Assembly (NCBI GenBank): GCA_003427395.1
Contig: BFEA01000527.1
Location: 788,571-814,013 of the forward strand
Length of the DNA: 25,443 bases
DNA from: Chara braunii
Taxonomy: Eukaryota; Streptophyta; Charophyceae; Charales; Characeae
Direction: 5' to 3'
The position numbers and the translations under genes are program-made. Positions 1 through 8,972 of the stretch are shown in pieces. The notes beneath the pieces were generated by a model. That model saw nothing but the letters and a program-made list of their open reading frames with translations, was not told where the DNA came from and ran no database searches. Within the stretch, counting starts at the first letter, position 1, and each line of letters opens with the position of its first letter.

Positions 1-230
1 ATCTCGAACCCCATTTCAATGTCTTAAGCAAACAGCAACGCGATCGGATCAGTCAGGAGGACCTCATCTCCAGCCCCATTTCAATGTTTTAAGCAAACAT
101 CAAAGCAATCGGATCAGTCAGGAGGACCTCATCTCCAACTCCATACCAGGTACACATTCGGTGAGAAGCCAGAATCACGATTCGGCAAACATCAAAGCAA
201 TCGGATCAGTCAGGAGGACCTCATCTCCAA
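1..230 (+). repeat. 65-bp tandem repeat, truncated at window edge
   Basis: Two consecutive units start at 1 and 66 with ATCTC(C/G)A(A/G)CCCCATTTC and share the block ending in TCAGTCAGGAGGACCTC. A third start lies at 131, and its homologous tail reappears at 185-230 after about 27 bp of inserted or diverged sequence. Units are nearly identical over the GATCGGATCAGTCAGGAGG core. The array runs off the left edge, so its true copy number is unknown. One reading frame stays open through the last units, but I recognise no protein in it. Confidence 0.8.
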
Positions 231-404
231 TTCCTGACGACGAACATCAACATCAACAGGATCAAGGAATAACGCGACCATCAATGCATCTCGACCGCCA
301 TAATGAAGATGAGTTGTGTTGGCAGCACCAACGTTACTACGACGAGCACTACCGCGAGATTTCAAGCAGTGTCCGACCACCTCACATCACACGTGTAAAA
401 TGAA

Positions 405-780
405 AGTGAATCTTCCGCTGGAACTTAAAAAAGATGGACCGCAGTGGAGCGGTCAGCTGTTGCGCTCACCAAAAGTGTAGTATAAGAGTGAATCTTCCAC
501 TAGAATCTGGGAAGATACCCAACGTAAATCTCTCAATGCTATCACAACTTCCACCTATTGGCAAAATGAGAATGAAACTTTTGCCCGAACATGGAAATAT
601 ACGTCGCTATCCAACACGGATGCGGGCTCGCTCCACCAACTACCAATTATGTAATTTGAAAATGTATCTTTTGCTAGAGCAGGGAGATATATAGATAAGA
701 ACTATTAGTTGTTGTCCCCCCCACCTCTACGATGCTCCGCCATTCAGAATGCATCTCCCGCTAGAACATGGGAAGGTACA
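405..780 (+). repeat. five copies of a 30-bp motif at 82-90 bp spacing
   Basis: A motif of the form (A/G)TGAATCTTCCGCTAGAA followed by CATGGGAAGATAC recurs at 405, 487, 571, 661 and 748. The spacer DNA between copies is poorly conserved, so only the motif and its spacing repeat. The spacing is not a multiple of three, which argues against a protein repeat even though part of the stretch is open. Related copies occur on the minus strand at 4834-4868 and 5268-5301 and on the plus strand at 15690-15722. Function unknown. Confidence 0.6.
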
Positions 781-835
781 CCATCACAATGCAATCAGAT
801 CTGCTTCGCGCCAGGTATGTGATGCCCGTCACTCC

Positions 836-892
<57 letters not shown>
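836..892. repeat. (CT)n microsatellite
   Basis: A nearly pure CT dinucleotide tract of about 50 bp, interrupted only by a few TTT runs at its ends. Confidence 0.95.
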
Positions 893-1431
893 CTCATGGT
901 GCTTTCTCTTGCTTCCTTCTAGAGCACGATCACCTGGACAACGACGAAGAGCACGCTGAGCACCCTTACCAGCGCGTTTAAAGTGGTGACGAGTGAGAGC
1001 AAAGACCAGAGTGACGGAGGAAGTCGTGATCATGACGAGAGCGAAGCCTCCTACAGCAAGCCGCTGACAAAACGGGTGAGGTGGCGATCCCGACTGTAGC
1101 ATAAGTGTCGGTGCGAATACCCTTACAATGGTATCCGCCCTAATTTTTGCAAGCGACAAAAAGTAAGCTTGGTTTAAAATTTAAGCATATCGCGCGAGGT
1201 GCGACGGTGTCTGAAGTTTACGTTGATTGGATGGTTGACTACAGTAAGGGGTGTGTGGGCGTGCAGACTTAAGGCGTGCGTGATCTTTTTTCTTGTTAAT
1301 GATTGTAGAGCCGGCATGGTCGTCAGTTAAGTCTCCATTGCTCATATTTAAACTAAGCTTAGAAACATTTTGTCTCTTAATTGGCGCACTTGCTTGTGAC
1401 TTGTGTGTACGTACGGAGAACAACATCGACA
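893..1431. other. unassigned, no gene seen
   Basis: Mixed-composition sequence between the CT tract and the 141-bp duplication. Open frames on both strands are short and overlap each other, and none carries a motif I recognise. Confidence 0.5.
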
Positions 1432-1713
1432 ACAATATGATTCTGAAACATTTTAGTAAGATCTGCGCATCACGCAGTATCTTCTTATTTAGGTACCCGT
1501 CAAAGCTAGACCCAACCTTGGGCCTAGTACTATTGGTTACAACGTCGGACTTTCATTAGACAAATTCAAGGAACAATGTGATTCTGAAACATTTCAGTAA
1601 GATCTGCGCATCACGCAATATCTTCTTATTTAGGTACCCGTCAAAGCTAGACCCAGCCTTGGGCCCAATACTATTGGTTATAACGTCAGACTTTCATTAG
1701 ACAAATTCAGGGA
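1432..1713 (+). repeat. 141-bp direct tandem duplication
   Basis: Two head-to-tail copies, 1432-1572 and 1573-1713, differ at only about ten positions by eye. Both contain AGATCTGCGCATCACGCA, the stretch TTATTTAGGTACCCGTCAAA and the common ending TTTCATTAGACAAATTCA. The close match suggests a recent duplication compared with most other repeats here. No coding function is evident. Confidence 0.9.
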
Positions 1714-2900
1714 TCGAGATCAAGCGGCAACAACGTGGATATCATAGTAGCGCAAGGGGACCGAGGGTTTGCAGGGGCTATTCCCCTTGGTTTTGCCGTC
1801 AGCAACGTAAGAACGATACTAGCGATTTTTTTTCCCCCGTCTATCATCCTGTGACAATTAAGAGTTTATAAATAAATTTTATTTTATTTGTTGTATTATT
1901 ATTATTATTATTTTCTATGCTCCGACGCTCTTTGACTTGGACGCAATACAGGATTTAGAAGCCATCACAGCGGTCGGGGACCTAGTGTGCGCAATTCCTT
2001 TTTGTTGACTTACGGGACCTTGCATGTTCGGGATGTTGACAAATTCCCTCTATCCTGCTCATCTTGAAATACTTACCGAGGAAAGTTTAACATGCACGTG
2101 AGCCGGCGGGTGACTAGCCCATGAGGAGAGAAAATACGGATGGCATGAACTTTTGCGGGTGCACCACTCACTGGCCGCGAGTTCGTTGCGAGAGTTTTGA
2201 CTGTGAGCATGCCCGTTGGGAACTAAGCAGCGGAGAAACGTGCCTTGGCGGAACAGCCCCGGGCACAATGGTAGAAGCCACAGGCACGTGGAGCCTGTGC
2301 CCACTCTAGGCTTTGAGGCCTTCACTTGAATATTTGTTGCTACATCTGAGACCCGCATAGGGGCCGACTCTCTTGGGCCCATGTGTAGTAAGCCTCATAA
2401 CAAAGTTGTGCCTCTAGCTCAACAATCGGTGGGGTGCGTAGAAGGCTGATTTTTTGGAACCCGGGGTGGTGGACCTCTAGTTAAGTCGAGCGGCCGGAAG
2501 AAGTTCGGTGTTTGTGTACAGTCGGTCGTCAACCTCGGATTTAACAACTGCGGGTTGACCAAATTGGCTACTGACCGATTTCTTTATTCGGAGTTTTTTT
2601 TTTCTTTTTGAAAAGCGGCTGGAGCTGTTGGGCGGACCACTTCGCTAAGTACCGTCAGATAGGTGAGAGGGAGATGACGGGTGCGGATGCAAGAGGAGAA
2701 AGGAGGGCGTGCGCTAAGTTTTGAAAGAAAGACTGGCTGAAAGGAGGAAGGATACGGAGGCAGCAGAGGCAGCGAAGAAAGGGGCCGAATCAAGACGGGA
2801 TCTGGCGCCGGGTGCAGGCGCAGCAAGGCGGAACGTAGTAACAGGGAAGTGGCTATGGCGAGGGTGGAAGGGGCCTAGCGCCCCCAATCCTTAACGGATT
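1714..2900. other. unassigned; TTA microsatellite and polyA-like signals
   Basis: No gene is recognised. A TTTATAAATAAATTTTATTT stretch at about 1865-1885 contains overlapping AATAAA-type polyadenylation-like hexamers and is followed by a short (TTA)n tract at 1894-1912. The rest is moderately GC-rich with only short, overlapping open frames. Confidence 0.45.
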
Positions 2901-4210
2901 TCGGCAAACTAAGAGGCAATTCTGAGGGTTCGGACAGGGGTGACCTCGAATCTTAGGTCAATTTTTTTAGAGGATTAGTAGATAGGGAGTTAGATGAAGA
3001 AAAGGATTGCGCGGGGAGATATGGTGACGGATATGGTGAGAAGAAAAGGTACTTATTTCTCTACGTATTTGAGTAAGGAAAGAGTTTGCGTGAGAGTTTT
3101 TTGGCATTGTGAGTATGGTGGTAGTGTTAGTTTTATCTATAGGTTAGTAGTTTGCCCGGAGTTTATACTACAAGTTGCACCCAGGAAGAAAAACTTTGAA
3201 GTCACAAGGTATCGTTCTGAGTTTTGGCGGAAGATATATTTTTACTGGACTGCGATTAAAATTTGCTATCATCAGGTGTGTGGCGCAATCGCTATGCTCA
3301 TGGCCGCGACCTCCCTTATGACCATGTTGGTTGCCTCCTCTGAAGCGATACATTAGTCATCTCTTCACAACTAAAGTCATTCATATCGGTCCTCTTCATT
3401 GTCATCATTAAGGTTTGCGTAATCATATGGTTGCACATGTGCTATGATTTGCCTCCGTGGTACAAATGCCCCTCCGAGACAGCTCGTCGCTTTCTTCGTG
3501 AGTCTAAAGCTCTAGCCGGTAGTACGTATATAGCGTTTGGTTTCGTGTTCACTGGGTCAGGGCTCCGACTAGGTTCATCTAGGAGCGGAAGCTAGAGGCC
3601 TAGAACGAAAACAAGGTTTTGTGATTGCGCCGAAATTAACCCCTTCGTAGTATTACGAGGAATCCCATAGCAGCCACACTGGTGCTCAGGCCTCCAATGG
3701 GGAACATGAAAGAACTGCACCCATAGGTGGGTGCGATACGTACCACACGCAGGTGGGCCATACCGGCTATGGGTGAGCAGGTAGAATCAGGATTGAGCCT
3801 TCTCGATGGGCCAGTCAGTATGCCTCGCCTCCGGTCCCCTCCCTCTATGAACAGCAGCGGGTTTCCTGCGAAGTTTCCCCTAGGATAGCAAAGGGGTGGA
3901 GGGGAGTCTGGTTGTCATTACGACCAGGTGTTGAGACCGTGGGGTGAGGCAGAGGGCGACGACTGCTAAGTAAGAGCGGCGGGCAAAGCGAGGCAGAGCA
4001 AGCCAGAGGCGCCAGGATTGTGTGGCGGAGCAGTGGTGCAGACTGCGAAGCCTAGCAGCGGGTTACCCCTCCGAGGTTTCCCTCGGGACAAGAAACGCAG
4101 GCGGAAAAGGAAAATTTCAATTTCACTGCCGTGGGGTCGGGCACTATGACAGGGGGAGCGGGCACAGGCGGATAACGGAGCAAGGGCCACGAAGGTGCGA
4201 GGAGGCAGAT
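2901..4210. other. unassigned; one uninterpreted 120-codon open frame
   Basis: The longest plus-strand open frame in this stretch runs 2994-3356 (120 codons). It has no recognisable domain, and I do not call it a gene. The sequence around 2975-3030 resembles the repeat unit found at 4385-4440 (both have an AGGTGAAGAAAAAAGG-like stretch followed by a GCGCGGGG-like stretch), so part of this region may be a diverged member of the repeats described there. Confidence 0.4.
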
Positions 4211-4212
4211 GA

Positions 4213-4236
4213 ATCTGGCTCGTTTTCGAGCCAGAT
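4213..4236. other. perfect 10-bp hairpin, TTTT loop
   Basis: ATCTGGCTCG at 4213-4222 is exactly complementary to CGAGCCAGAT at 4227-4236, separated by TTTT. It is the first of three strong hairpins within 500 bp. It has the shape of a bacterial terminator stem, but nothing nearby supports that role. Confidence 0.8.
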
Positions 4237-4296
4237 GCTTTCGAAATTGGGGATAGTGGGAAAACTGGCCGGGCGCAGTCGGAGATGGGCAACGGA

Positions 4297-4318
4297 CTCG
4301 ATTCTTAGTAGAATCGAG
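4297..4318. other. perfect 9-bp hairpin, TAGT loop
   Basis: CTCGATTCT at 4297-4305 pairs with AGAATCGAG at 4310-4318 across a 4-nt loop. The 3' arm overlaps the start of a repeat unit (GAATCGAGCG at 4311) that recurs at 4667. Confidence 0.75.
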
Positions 4319-4840
4319 CGAGGTAAGAGCCGAGCTCGGGGTTTTTTACCCTGGCGAAGCGGAATCCGTTGTTAGCTTGAGTATTAGGTTAGTAAGGTGG
4401 GAGGTGAAGAAAAAAGGCATCGCACGGGGCTATGGAGGAAGCAAAAAACTGAAAAGGAGGAAACGTTCTTTTCTCGCTCGTAATGGGTGGAATTAAGTGA
4501 GATAGGATACGAAGTAGGGGTTTTAGCCCTGGGCGAGTGCGATGGTGAACTCGGTTTGGAGTTAGACTAGTAGGATGTAGGGTAGATGAGATGGGGGATG
4601 CACCAAGTTATGGTTGAAGACTATTCGGGCGCAGCTATAGGCAGGCTGTTTAGTCGATCCTTCGCAGAATCGAGTGAGCGAAGGATGGATGTCGGGGTTC
4701 TCAAGACCGACGAGCCCGAATCTATAGTTAGAATATGATGAAGATAAGTGAAAGAAAGGGTTAGTGAAGAAAGGGAGAGTGAATATGTTGAGAGGAGAAG
4801 AAAAGGGGAGCTGCAAGTGGGAAAAATAGTGAAAGTATCT
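4311..4840 (+). repeat. diverged ~178-bp tandem repeat, three units
   Basis: Units begin at 4311, 4490 and 4667, each with a GAAT(C/T)(G/A)AG(C/T)G-like start that leads after the same distance into GGGGTT (4338, 4516, 4693). Later parts of the units also align, for example GTTAG(C/A)(T/C)T..AG followed by a GGTTAGTAAGG or TAGACTAGTAGG stretch. The match is weak but the spacing (179 and 177 bp) is regular. A satellite-like origin is possible; no proof is available from three units. Confidence 0.45.
4657..4686. other. 9-bp hairpin in third repeat unit
   Basis: ATCCTTCGC at 4657-4665 pairs exactly with GCGAAGGAT at 4678-4686 across a 12-nt loop that contains the GAATCGAG unit start. Confidence 0.7.
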
Positions 4841-4868
4841 GACCGTTTTTTAGCGGAAGGTTCGTTTT
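4834..4868 (-). repeat. minus-strand copy of the 30-bp motif
   Basis: Read on the minus strand this gives ACGAACCTTCCGCTAAAAAA followed by CGGTCAGATAC, matching the motif repeated at 405-780. A weaker relative lies on the same strand at about 4960-4990. Confidence 0.5.
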
Positions 4869-5662
4869 CATTTCGCCCATCCTATCTACGAAAGTGAGGG
4901 GAGGCTGCGAGGTTGAAAACGTACATGTTGGCTGGTGCGTTTGCTCATCCTGAGACAACATCGGGTTGCACTCCATTGAAAGGTTCGGTCTCAAGTTGTA
5001 GACAGGGGAGCGAGAAGCAAAACCCCTGTCGTTGCGTGCCTCGACTCTGTGATTATGGAGGTTGTCGTGTGTATCTTCTCTCGGATCACTGAGAGCCTCT
5101 TCTTCAATTGAGCTCGCCGTGGGGGTCCGGTCCAGCGGACTGCTGTAGAATGCACAAGTGAATGAGAAAGGAGAAAGTGCTTACCTTGGGGGATTGGTGA
5201 GGAGAAAAGAGCCGAAAGGCGAACTACTGAAGTAAGGCCGGATATAGCCTCGTGTAAGAGATAGAAGTGGATCTTTCCATATTCTAGCAGAGGATTCACT
5301 TCGAAATAGCGAGCGGGCAAGTAGTAGACGAGCGGAATAGTGGGTAAACAGGTAGCTATCGAGAGTTACAGAGGTGAGAGGTAGAGAGTTACCTGCTGGT
5401 GAATGAGGTATTCAACTTGAGGAGTGAAGTTGCAGCCGACCAGCCTCGTTCCTCCGGCGGTTACAAGTTTGTCTGTTCCGGTCCACAGTATTGAGCGAAG
5501 AAGCGGGAGGCCATTTGTGAGACTACAGACCAATCTGTTGGCTGGTGTGCACGCAAGGAGGCCGGCCAAGGATCGCAGGCTTGTCTGATGCCCAGGTGTA
5601 CTAAACAACCGTCGATTAAAGGGTTGAGGGACGGGATGCAGAGTTGGAGATTTACTTGTTGA
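4869..5662. other. unassigned flank upstream of the Penelope-like element
   Basis: No gene recognised apart from the short motif listed separately. An imperfect hairpin (CAGGTAGCTATC at 5350 with GAGAGTTACCTG at about 5383) is the only structure seen. The 5' end of the Penelope-like element and any promoter it used should lie here, but I cannot place a boundary. Confidence 0.4.
5268..5301 (-). repeat. minus-strand copy of the 30-bp motif
   Basis: Minus-strand reading gives AGTGAATCCTCTGCTAGAAT then ATGGAAAGATCC, one of the closest matches to the plus-strand array at 405-780. Confidence 0.6.
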
Positions 5663-5995
5663 CGGACTCGCTGCATTGTGTACTTACTGATTTTCCTGTT
5701 CTGTAAACTTGTTTATGTCGGACAGACCAGTAGAACTCTGGCAAACAGATGGCACGAGCATGTAAGAGCAACCGCGAATAGACCAGTTTTTAAGGTTCAT
5801 AGATGGCTGCATAAGATGAGCCCCCATACATGTTATGCGATCCCACTGCATTTTGCGAATAAAGAAGATCTGAAATCCATTGAGCAGAAACTAATTAATG
5901 ATGAAAATCTTGGACTGAACTGCAGAAAGAAGAAACCAAAAAGCAAATCTAGGAGATCAAGGAAAAAGAACAGCGCCTCCACATCCGTGGAATGA
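5663..5995 (+). pseudogene. GIY-YIG endonuclease domain of the Penelope-like element
   Basis: This domain would nick target DNA for target-primed reverse transcription. The frame is open from 5663. Numbering from the codon at 5678, the degenerate GIY strand is IVY (Tyr2), followed ten residues later by YVG (13-15), then QTSR, the conserved Arg24 in NRWHEH, the catalytic-type Glu69 in IEQKLI and Asn81 in GLNC. All five GIY-YIG landmarks are therefore present in the right order and spacing. Between GIY and YIG there is one Cys (Cys9) where canonical Penelope-like endonucleases have two, so the CCHH set is incomplete. The domain ends in a Lys/Arg/Ser-rich tail (KPKSKSRRSRKK) that may be a nuclear-localisation or RNA-binding patch. 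A TGA at 5993-5995 closes the frame. No ATG lies at the start of the domain, so the true start must be further upstream or lost. Confidence 0.8.
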
Positions 5996-6089
5996 CGGCC
6001 TCTTTTTTTCTCATCTGATGCTTGGAGGGAGACTCCTTCCACTAATTTTCTGAAGATTCTAAAAATCTGCGAAAGGGACTCGTAGGCCA

Positions 6090-6842
6090 ATGAAAATTTT
6101 AAGCTCAGGAGGAAAGAGATGGATTCACTCCTGGCGATTGATTAAATTGGTGTATGGGGATTCCAAATTTAGGACAGGAAACGGGCCAATGCTTCTTCGG
6201 GATATGAAAAAGATGCTGGAGACTCGCGGGGAATGGGAATTGACCTGTTTAGTAAAAACTGAATCCGAATCAGATGGGAGAAAATCAGAGATGATTACTC
6301 TCCTAAGGGCTCCATGGAAAAGGCGGGCTATGTTGAGGGGACGGAACTCAGAAGAGTTGATTAGAATGTTAAAAGGGCTGAAGGGTGTGAATAATAAAAG
6401 GGGATGACAAATTATTAGAGGCCTGATTTCGACTGAATTGAAGTGGAAACTGGGTTTTAATCCACGAGCAAGGATTGTGGTTAAGTTACCTTTTAGTCCT
6501 ACAGTGGACAAAGTTGCTGTAAGAAAGAAAGTATGCAAATTGATAGACAAGGAAGTGGATGCACCGAAACTCTCCCACCTAATGCAGAATAAATTACGTA
6601 CGGTCTGGACGAAGTCCAAAACCGTGGCCGATATTTTGCACAACCATAAGGCACATGCCTCTAGGGGCTTCCCAGAGTGCATGTGCCAGAGGTTTCAACT
6701 GCCCAAGGTAAATGGGCACGTGCGGGTTAGGATGAGTGAAATCCCGGATGTACACCATTTCTTGCACAACTCCAGGAACGTACCATACCCAAGAAGGATG
6801 GCCAATATTAAGGAAATAAATAAAGTTGTCGAAATGCACTGA
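6090..6842 (+). pseudogene. linker region with CxC motif of the Penelope-like element
   Basis: One reading frame runs 6090-6842, interrupted only by a TGA at 6405-6407. The first part (6090-6404) is basic and carries no motif I recognise. The second part holds NKLRTVWTKSKTVADILHNH, then a CMC tripeptide at 6678-6686, then NGHVRVRMSEIPD. In the permuted Penelope-like group a short domain with a CxC motif joins the endonuclease to the reverse transcriptase, and this block lies exactly there. The frame stops at 6840 just before the reverse transcriptase, which continues in another frame. The protein function of the CxC domain is not established; a nucleic-acid or metal-binding role is only an inference. 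Confidence 0.7.
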
Positions 6843-7465
6843 GTCACATAAAAAATGAGACTTCCGAATCCTTTAGATTTTCACCTCTGGAACTCACGAG
6901 GGCTGGACCAGCTAAACCAGCTGGAGCCGTTCTCAGTGAGTACGTTGTGGGGGTCAAAAAGGCTTTGGAGGACCTGGTTTTCTCACCACTCGACAGAAAT
7001 CCCGGCGCAACATTGGTAGAGTGTCAGATATTGTACCACGCCGGAATGCAAAAAACTTTCAATAACAACCCTGATTTCGAGATGGTTGCGATACCTGAGA
7101 AGACTATTCTCGACCGGATGCGTTCTGAGTACCGGACAGCGAAGCTGCAAAGGATAGTTAGATGGGACTCCAGGGGACAATTGCAAAGCGCATTCATTAT
7201 GAGCAAGGATAAGGACCTCGACAAGAAAAGGTCCATTTGCCCTTCATACCAGAGCCCAATAAGGCATGGGTGCAAGGTTCTTGTTAAGGCCCTTAACCTC
7301 TTGATTCGAATAAAAAAAAACGGGCATTTTAATTTGATGAGCGGAGGAGATCTTAAGACAAGCCTGTCAATCCTGAACTTAAAGCTAAAGAAAGAAGATC
7401 AAAACGTTATCCTCCGCACATATGACATAAAAGAGATGTTCTCAAAAATTCCGTATGAGCCATAG
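6843..7465 (+). pseudogene. reverse transcriptase, N-terminal part (fingers to motif A)
   Basis: The frame is open from about 6839, with no ATG; the best conserved part begins near 6947 (GTG codon). Residue blocks include SPLDRNPGATLVECQILYH and, at the end, TYDIKEMFSKIP, whose Asp (codon 7424-7426) is the first catalytic Asp of reverse transcriptase motif A. Between them lies a basic stretch (SKDKDLDKKR) followed by CPSYQSPIRHG, in the place of the fingers region. The permuted Penelope-like reverse transcriptases are reported to carry an insertion in the fingers domain as telomerase does; I cannot delimit it by eye. The frame hits TAG at 7463-7465 immediately after motif A, and the homologous sequence goes on one frame over from 7459, so this is a frameshift and not a natural end. 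Confidence 0.75.
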
Positions 7466-8028
7466 GTAAATCTATGGGAGAAGGGAGGTGGAAATCTGTC
7501 CGTCTTTCTGATCTCGAACACCTCGTGGATTTTTTGTTAAAAAATGTGTTTTTTAAATCGATAGCGGTAATTCTCAAATAAAATAAAGGCATCCCAATGG
7601 GTTGGCAGGCCAGCCCCCCTCTCGCAAGCCTTGTTTGTATGAGTGTCGAGCATCGTTTCTTGACCAGTCTCGGAAAAGATGCCAAGTGCCTCTTTGGAAA
7701 AATATATGTAGACGATTTTCTGTTGATTGGGATGTATCGGGCCGGGAATAAGGACAAGGTTGAAAAAATGATGGGTTCGATTACAACATGTTACCACGAG
7801 GAGATGAAACTGGAAAGGACGGATATCGACACTAACGTCGCCGAATTTCTCGAGACCAAGATTTTTGCGCTCGAAGCACCAACCGAGGTAATAACCATGC
7901 ATAAGAATAAAAATTCCGAAAGTATCTGGGAGGACCCAAGGAAACCCAGATATATGATCACCCGACACTTTGGGTCTTTTGGGCCTAAGGAAAATTGCAA
8001 ATATAATTGGCACCATCCACCGGATTAA
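7459..8028 (+). pseudogene. reverse transcriptase, catalytic core (motif B and YVDD)
   Basis: The frame picks up at 7459 with a helix-like stretch (LSDLEHLVDFLLKNVFF), crosses a TAA at 7579-7581, and reaches GIPMGWQASPPLA (from 7588), which is motif B. The catalytic YVDD lies at 7705-7716 within KIYVDDFLLIG, supplying the second and third Asp together with motif A upstream. FLETKI at about 7843-7860 fits the position of the next conserved strand. From about 7985 this frame loses similarity, while the overlapping frame continues (IANIIGTIHRI), showing another frameshift. Without these breaks the core would be intact, as all three catalytic Asp residues survive. Confidence 0.85.
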
Positions 8029-8212
8029 TACAAATACGAATTGTGATGCCATGTTGCCTATGTGCCTCATGACCCTACATAGAGAACTAAAAGGGGTAGA
8101 TTTTCCGAGTAAGTATTTTCTTGACGCCTTAAAAATGGCGTCTCAGAAGATCGGCGGGATATGGACCGAGTTGGCACAAAAAATCTGCAGATGCTATGAA
8201 GGATGGATATAA
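7970..8212 (+). pseudogene. reverse transcriptase C-terminal (thumb-side) remnant
   Basis: This frame takes over from the core near 7985 and reads IANIIGTIHRINTNTN and later LHRELKGVDFPSKYFLDAL. The pattern (a conserved RIHR-like helix followed by an LxxELxxxGYPxxxL-like helix) is what follows the palm in Penelope-like and related reverse transcriptases. It ends with a stop at 8210-8212. No endonuclease follows it, which supports the reading that the upstream GIY-YIG belongs to this element. Beyond 8212 I find no clear protein match. Confidence 0.6.
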
Positions 8213-8960
8213 TACAGGGAACAGGTGCCAAAAATATTTCCGAGGCACGACGCTTCTGGACTCGGAAGGGTATGGGTTTTGTCTTTTCCTTGGTGTCCTC
8301 TTGCTGCATGATATCGGCAATAGATACCGGGACAAACGCCTGCTTCTGGCGGGAGACTAAAATACGACATAAGCAAAGAGGGGGAAGGGCGAACGAATGA
8401 CCCCTTTGTCGTAATTTTCTGGTTTATGCAATATGTGGGAATGTTTCTTGGTCAGTAAGGAGACTAAATTCAGGTTCTCTGAGAAGTAGAGCTTATTATT
8501 GTTTTCGAGAAATAGCGTCTCCCATGTTGCAGGAAATTAGGTACATACAAATGTTTTTGAACAAACCTTGGAAAGAAGGATGGCCAGATCCAGTTTGTTT
8601 TAGTAATTTTTAGTAGGGCAGGGCCCGATACTCTCCTGGTGAGCACCATCAGGTGTACCACGCCCGTAGAAAAATTAGATAAAATAGAGTACGAGCGGAC
8701 ACGCTCATTCAGACTGAGCAGTACGTGATGTTGAAGGTCTGGAGCATGAAGATCCATGCCGAGTTCAATGTGGTTGTACTGTGATATTAATCCTCAAGCT
8801 ACATTGATCTTTTTCAAGTCTGAGCCGCGAGGTTGCAAGCTTGCGGACGTCGAGTTGATCGAAGGGGGTGTCTTTGTTGTAGTTTGGAGGGTCGTTTGGG
8901 AATCTGCAACCGACAATTTGATTTTTGTTTGACCGAGTTGCGAAAGGTAAAAGTTTCGTT
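8213..8960. other. unassigned; includes the lost 3' end of the Penelope-like element
   Basis: No gene is recognised. Minus-strand frames here (8470-8757, 8794-8988) have no motif. The element's untranslated 3' end should fall in the first few hundred bases, but I see no polyA, direct repeat or hammerhead-type core to fix it. Confidence 0.4.
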
Positions 8961-8966
8961 TTCTTC

Positions 8967-8972
8967 TATAAA
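8967..8972 (+). promoter_or_regulatory. TATA box of leader copy 1
   Basis: TATAAA at the exact point where similarity to copy 2 begins (the homologous box is 13488-13493). This supports its use as the promoter of the element, with transcription starting about 30 bp downstream. Confidence 0.5.

Larger units (their letters stand above)
5663..8212 (+). mobile_element. decayed Penelope-like retroelement, N-terminal endonuclease type (Chlamys-like)
   Basis: On one strand and in order lie a GIY-YIG endonuclease, a linker with a CxC motif, and a reverse transcriptase whose motif A, motif B and YVDD centre are all visible. Canonical Penelope-like elements carry the endonuclease after the reverse transcriptase. 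This order matches the permuted Naiad/Chlamys group, which is defined by an N-terminal endonuclease joined through a CxC linker. The endonuclease lacks the complete CCHH ligand set, which points to Chlamys rather than Naiad. The frame is lost at about 5995-6090, 6842-6890, 7460 and 7985, and stops occur at 5993, 6405 and 7579, so it is a dead copy. The span of about 2.5 kb fits a full-length protein of roughly 850 residues. Ends, pseudo-LTRs and target duplication were not found; the coordinates mark only the protein-like part. Confidence 0.8.

Noticed and set aside
434-694. Protein with repeated NLPLExGKI-like peptides
   Set aside because: The DNA motif repeats at 82-90 bp, not a multiple of three, and minus-strand copies exist; it is a DNA repeat and not a protein repeat.
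761-1159. 132-codon minus-strand frame with an Arg-Glu repeat
   Set aside because: The dipeptide run is just the translation of the CT microsatellite; no domain is present.
2994-3356. 120-codon open frame on the plus strand
   Set aside because: No motif, no upstream signal, and part of it overlaps a diverged repeat. A frame of this length is expected by chance in 25 kb of mixed composition.
2600-5660. Ribosomal DNA flank, because spike-moss Chlamys elements target rDNA
   Set aside because: I saw no conserved rRNA core sequence on either side of the element.
6405-6407. In-frame TGA read as selenocysteine, since some animal Naiad elements encode selenoproteins
   Set aside because: The copy also has a TAA at 7579 and several frameshifts, and no Sec-type context is evident. 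Ordinary decay explains it.
6125-6682. 185-codon minus-strand open frame, the longest in the window
   Set aside because: It lies antisense to the linker of the Penelope-like element, whose plus-strand reading has conserved motifs; it is a shadow.
5663-8212. GIY-YIG block as the tail of an upstream canonical Penelope-like element in tandem
   Set aside because: No reverse transcriptase motifs precede it within the 5.6 kb available, the CxC linker lies between it and the reverse transcriptase, and no endonuclease follows the reverse transcriptase.
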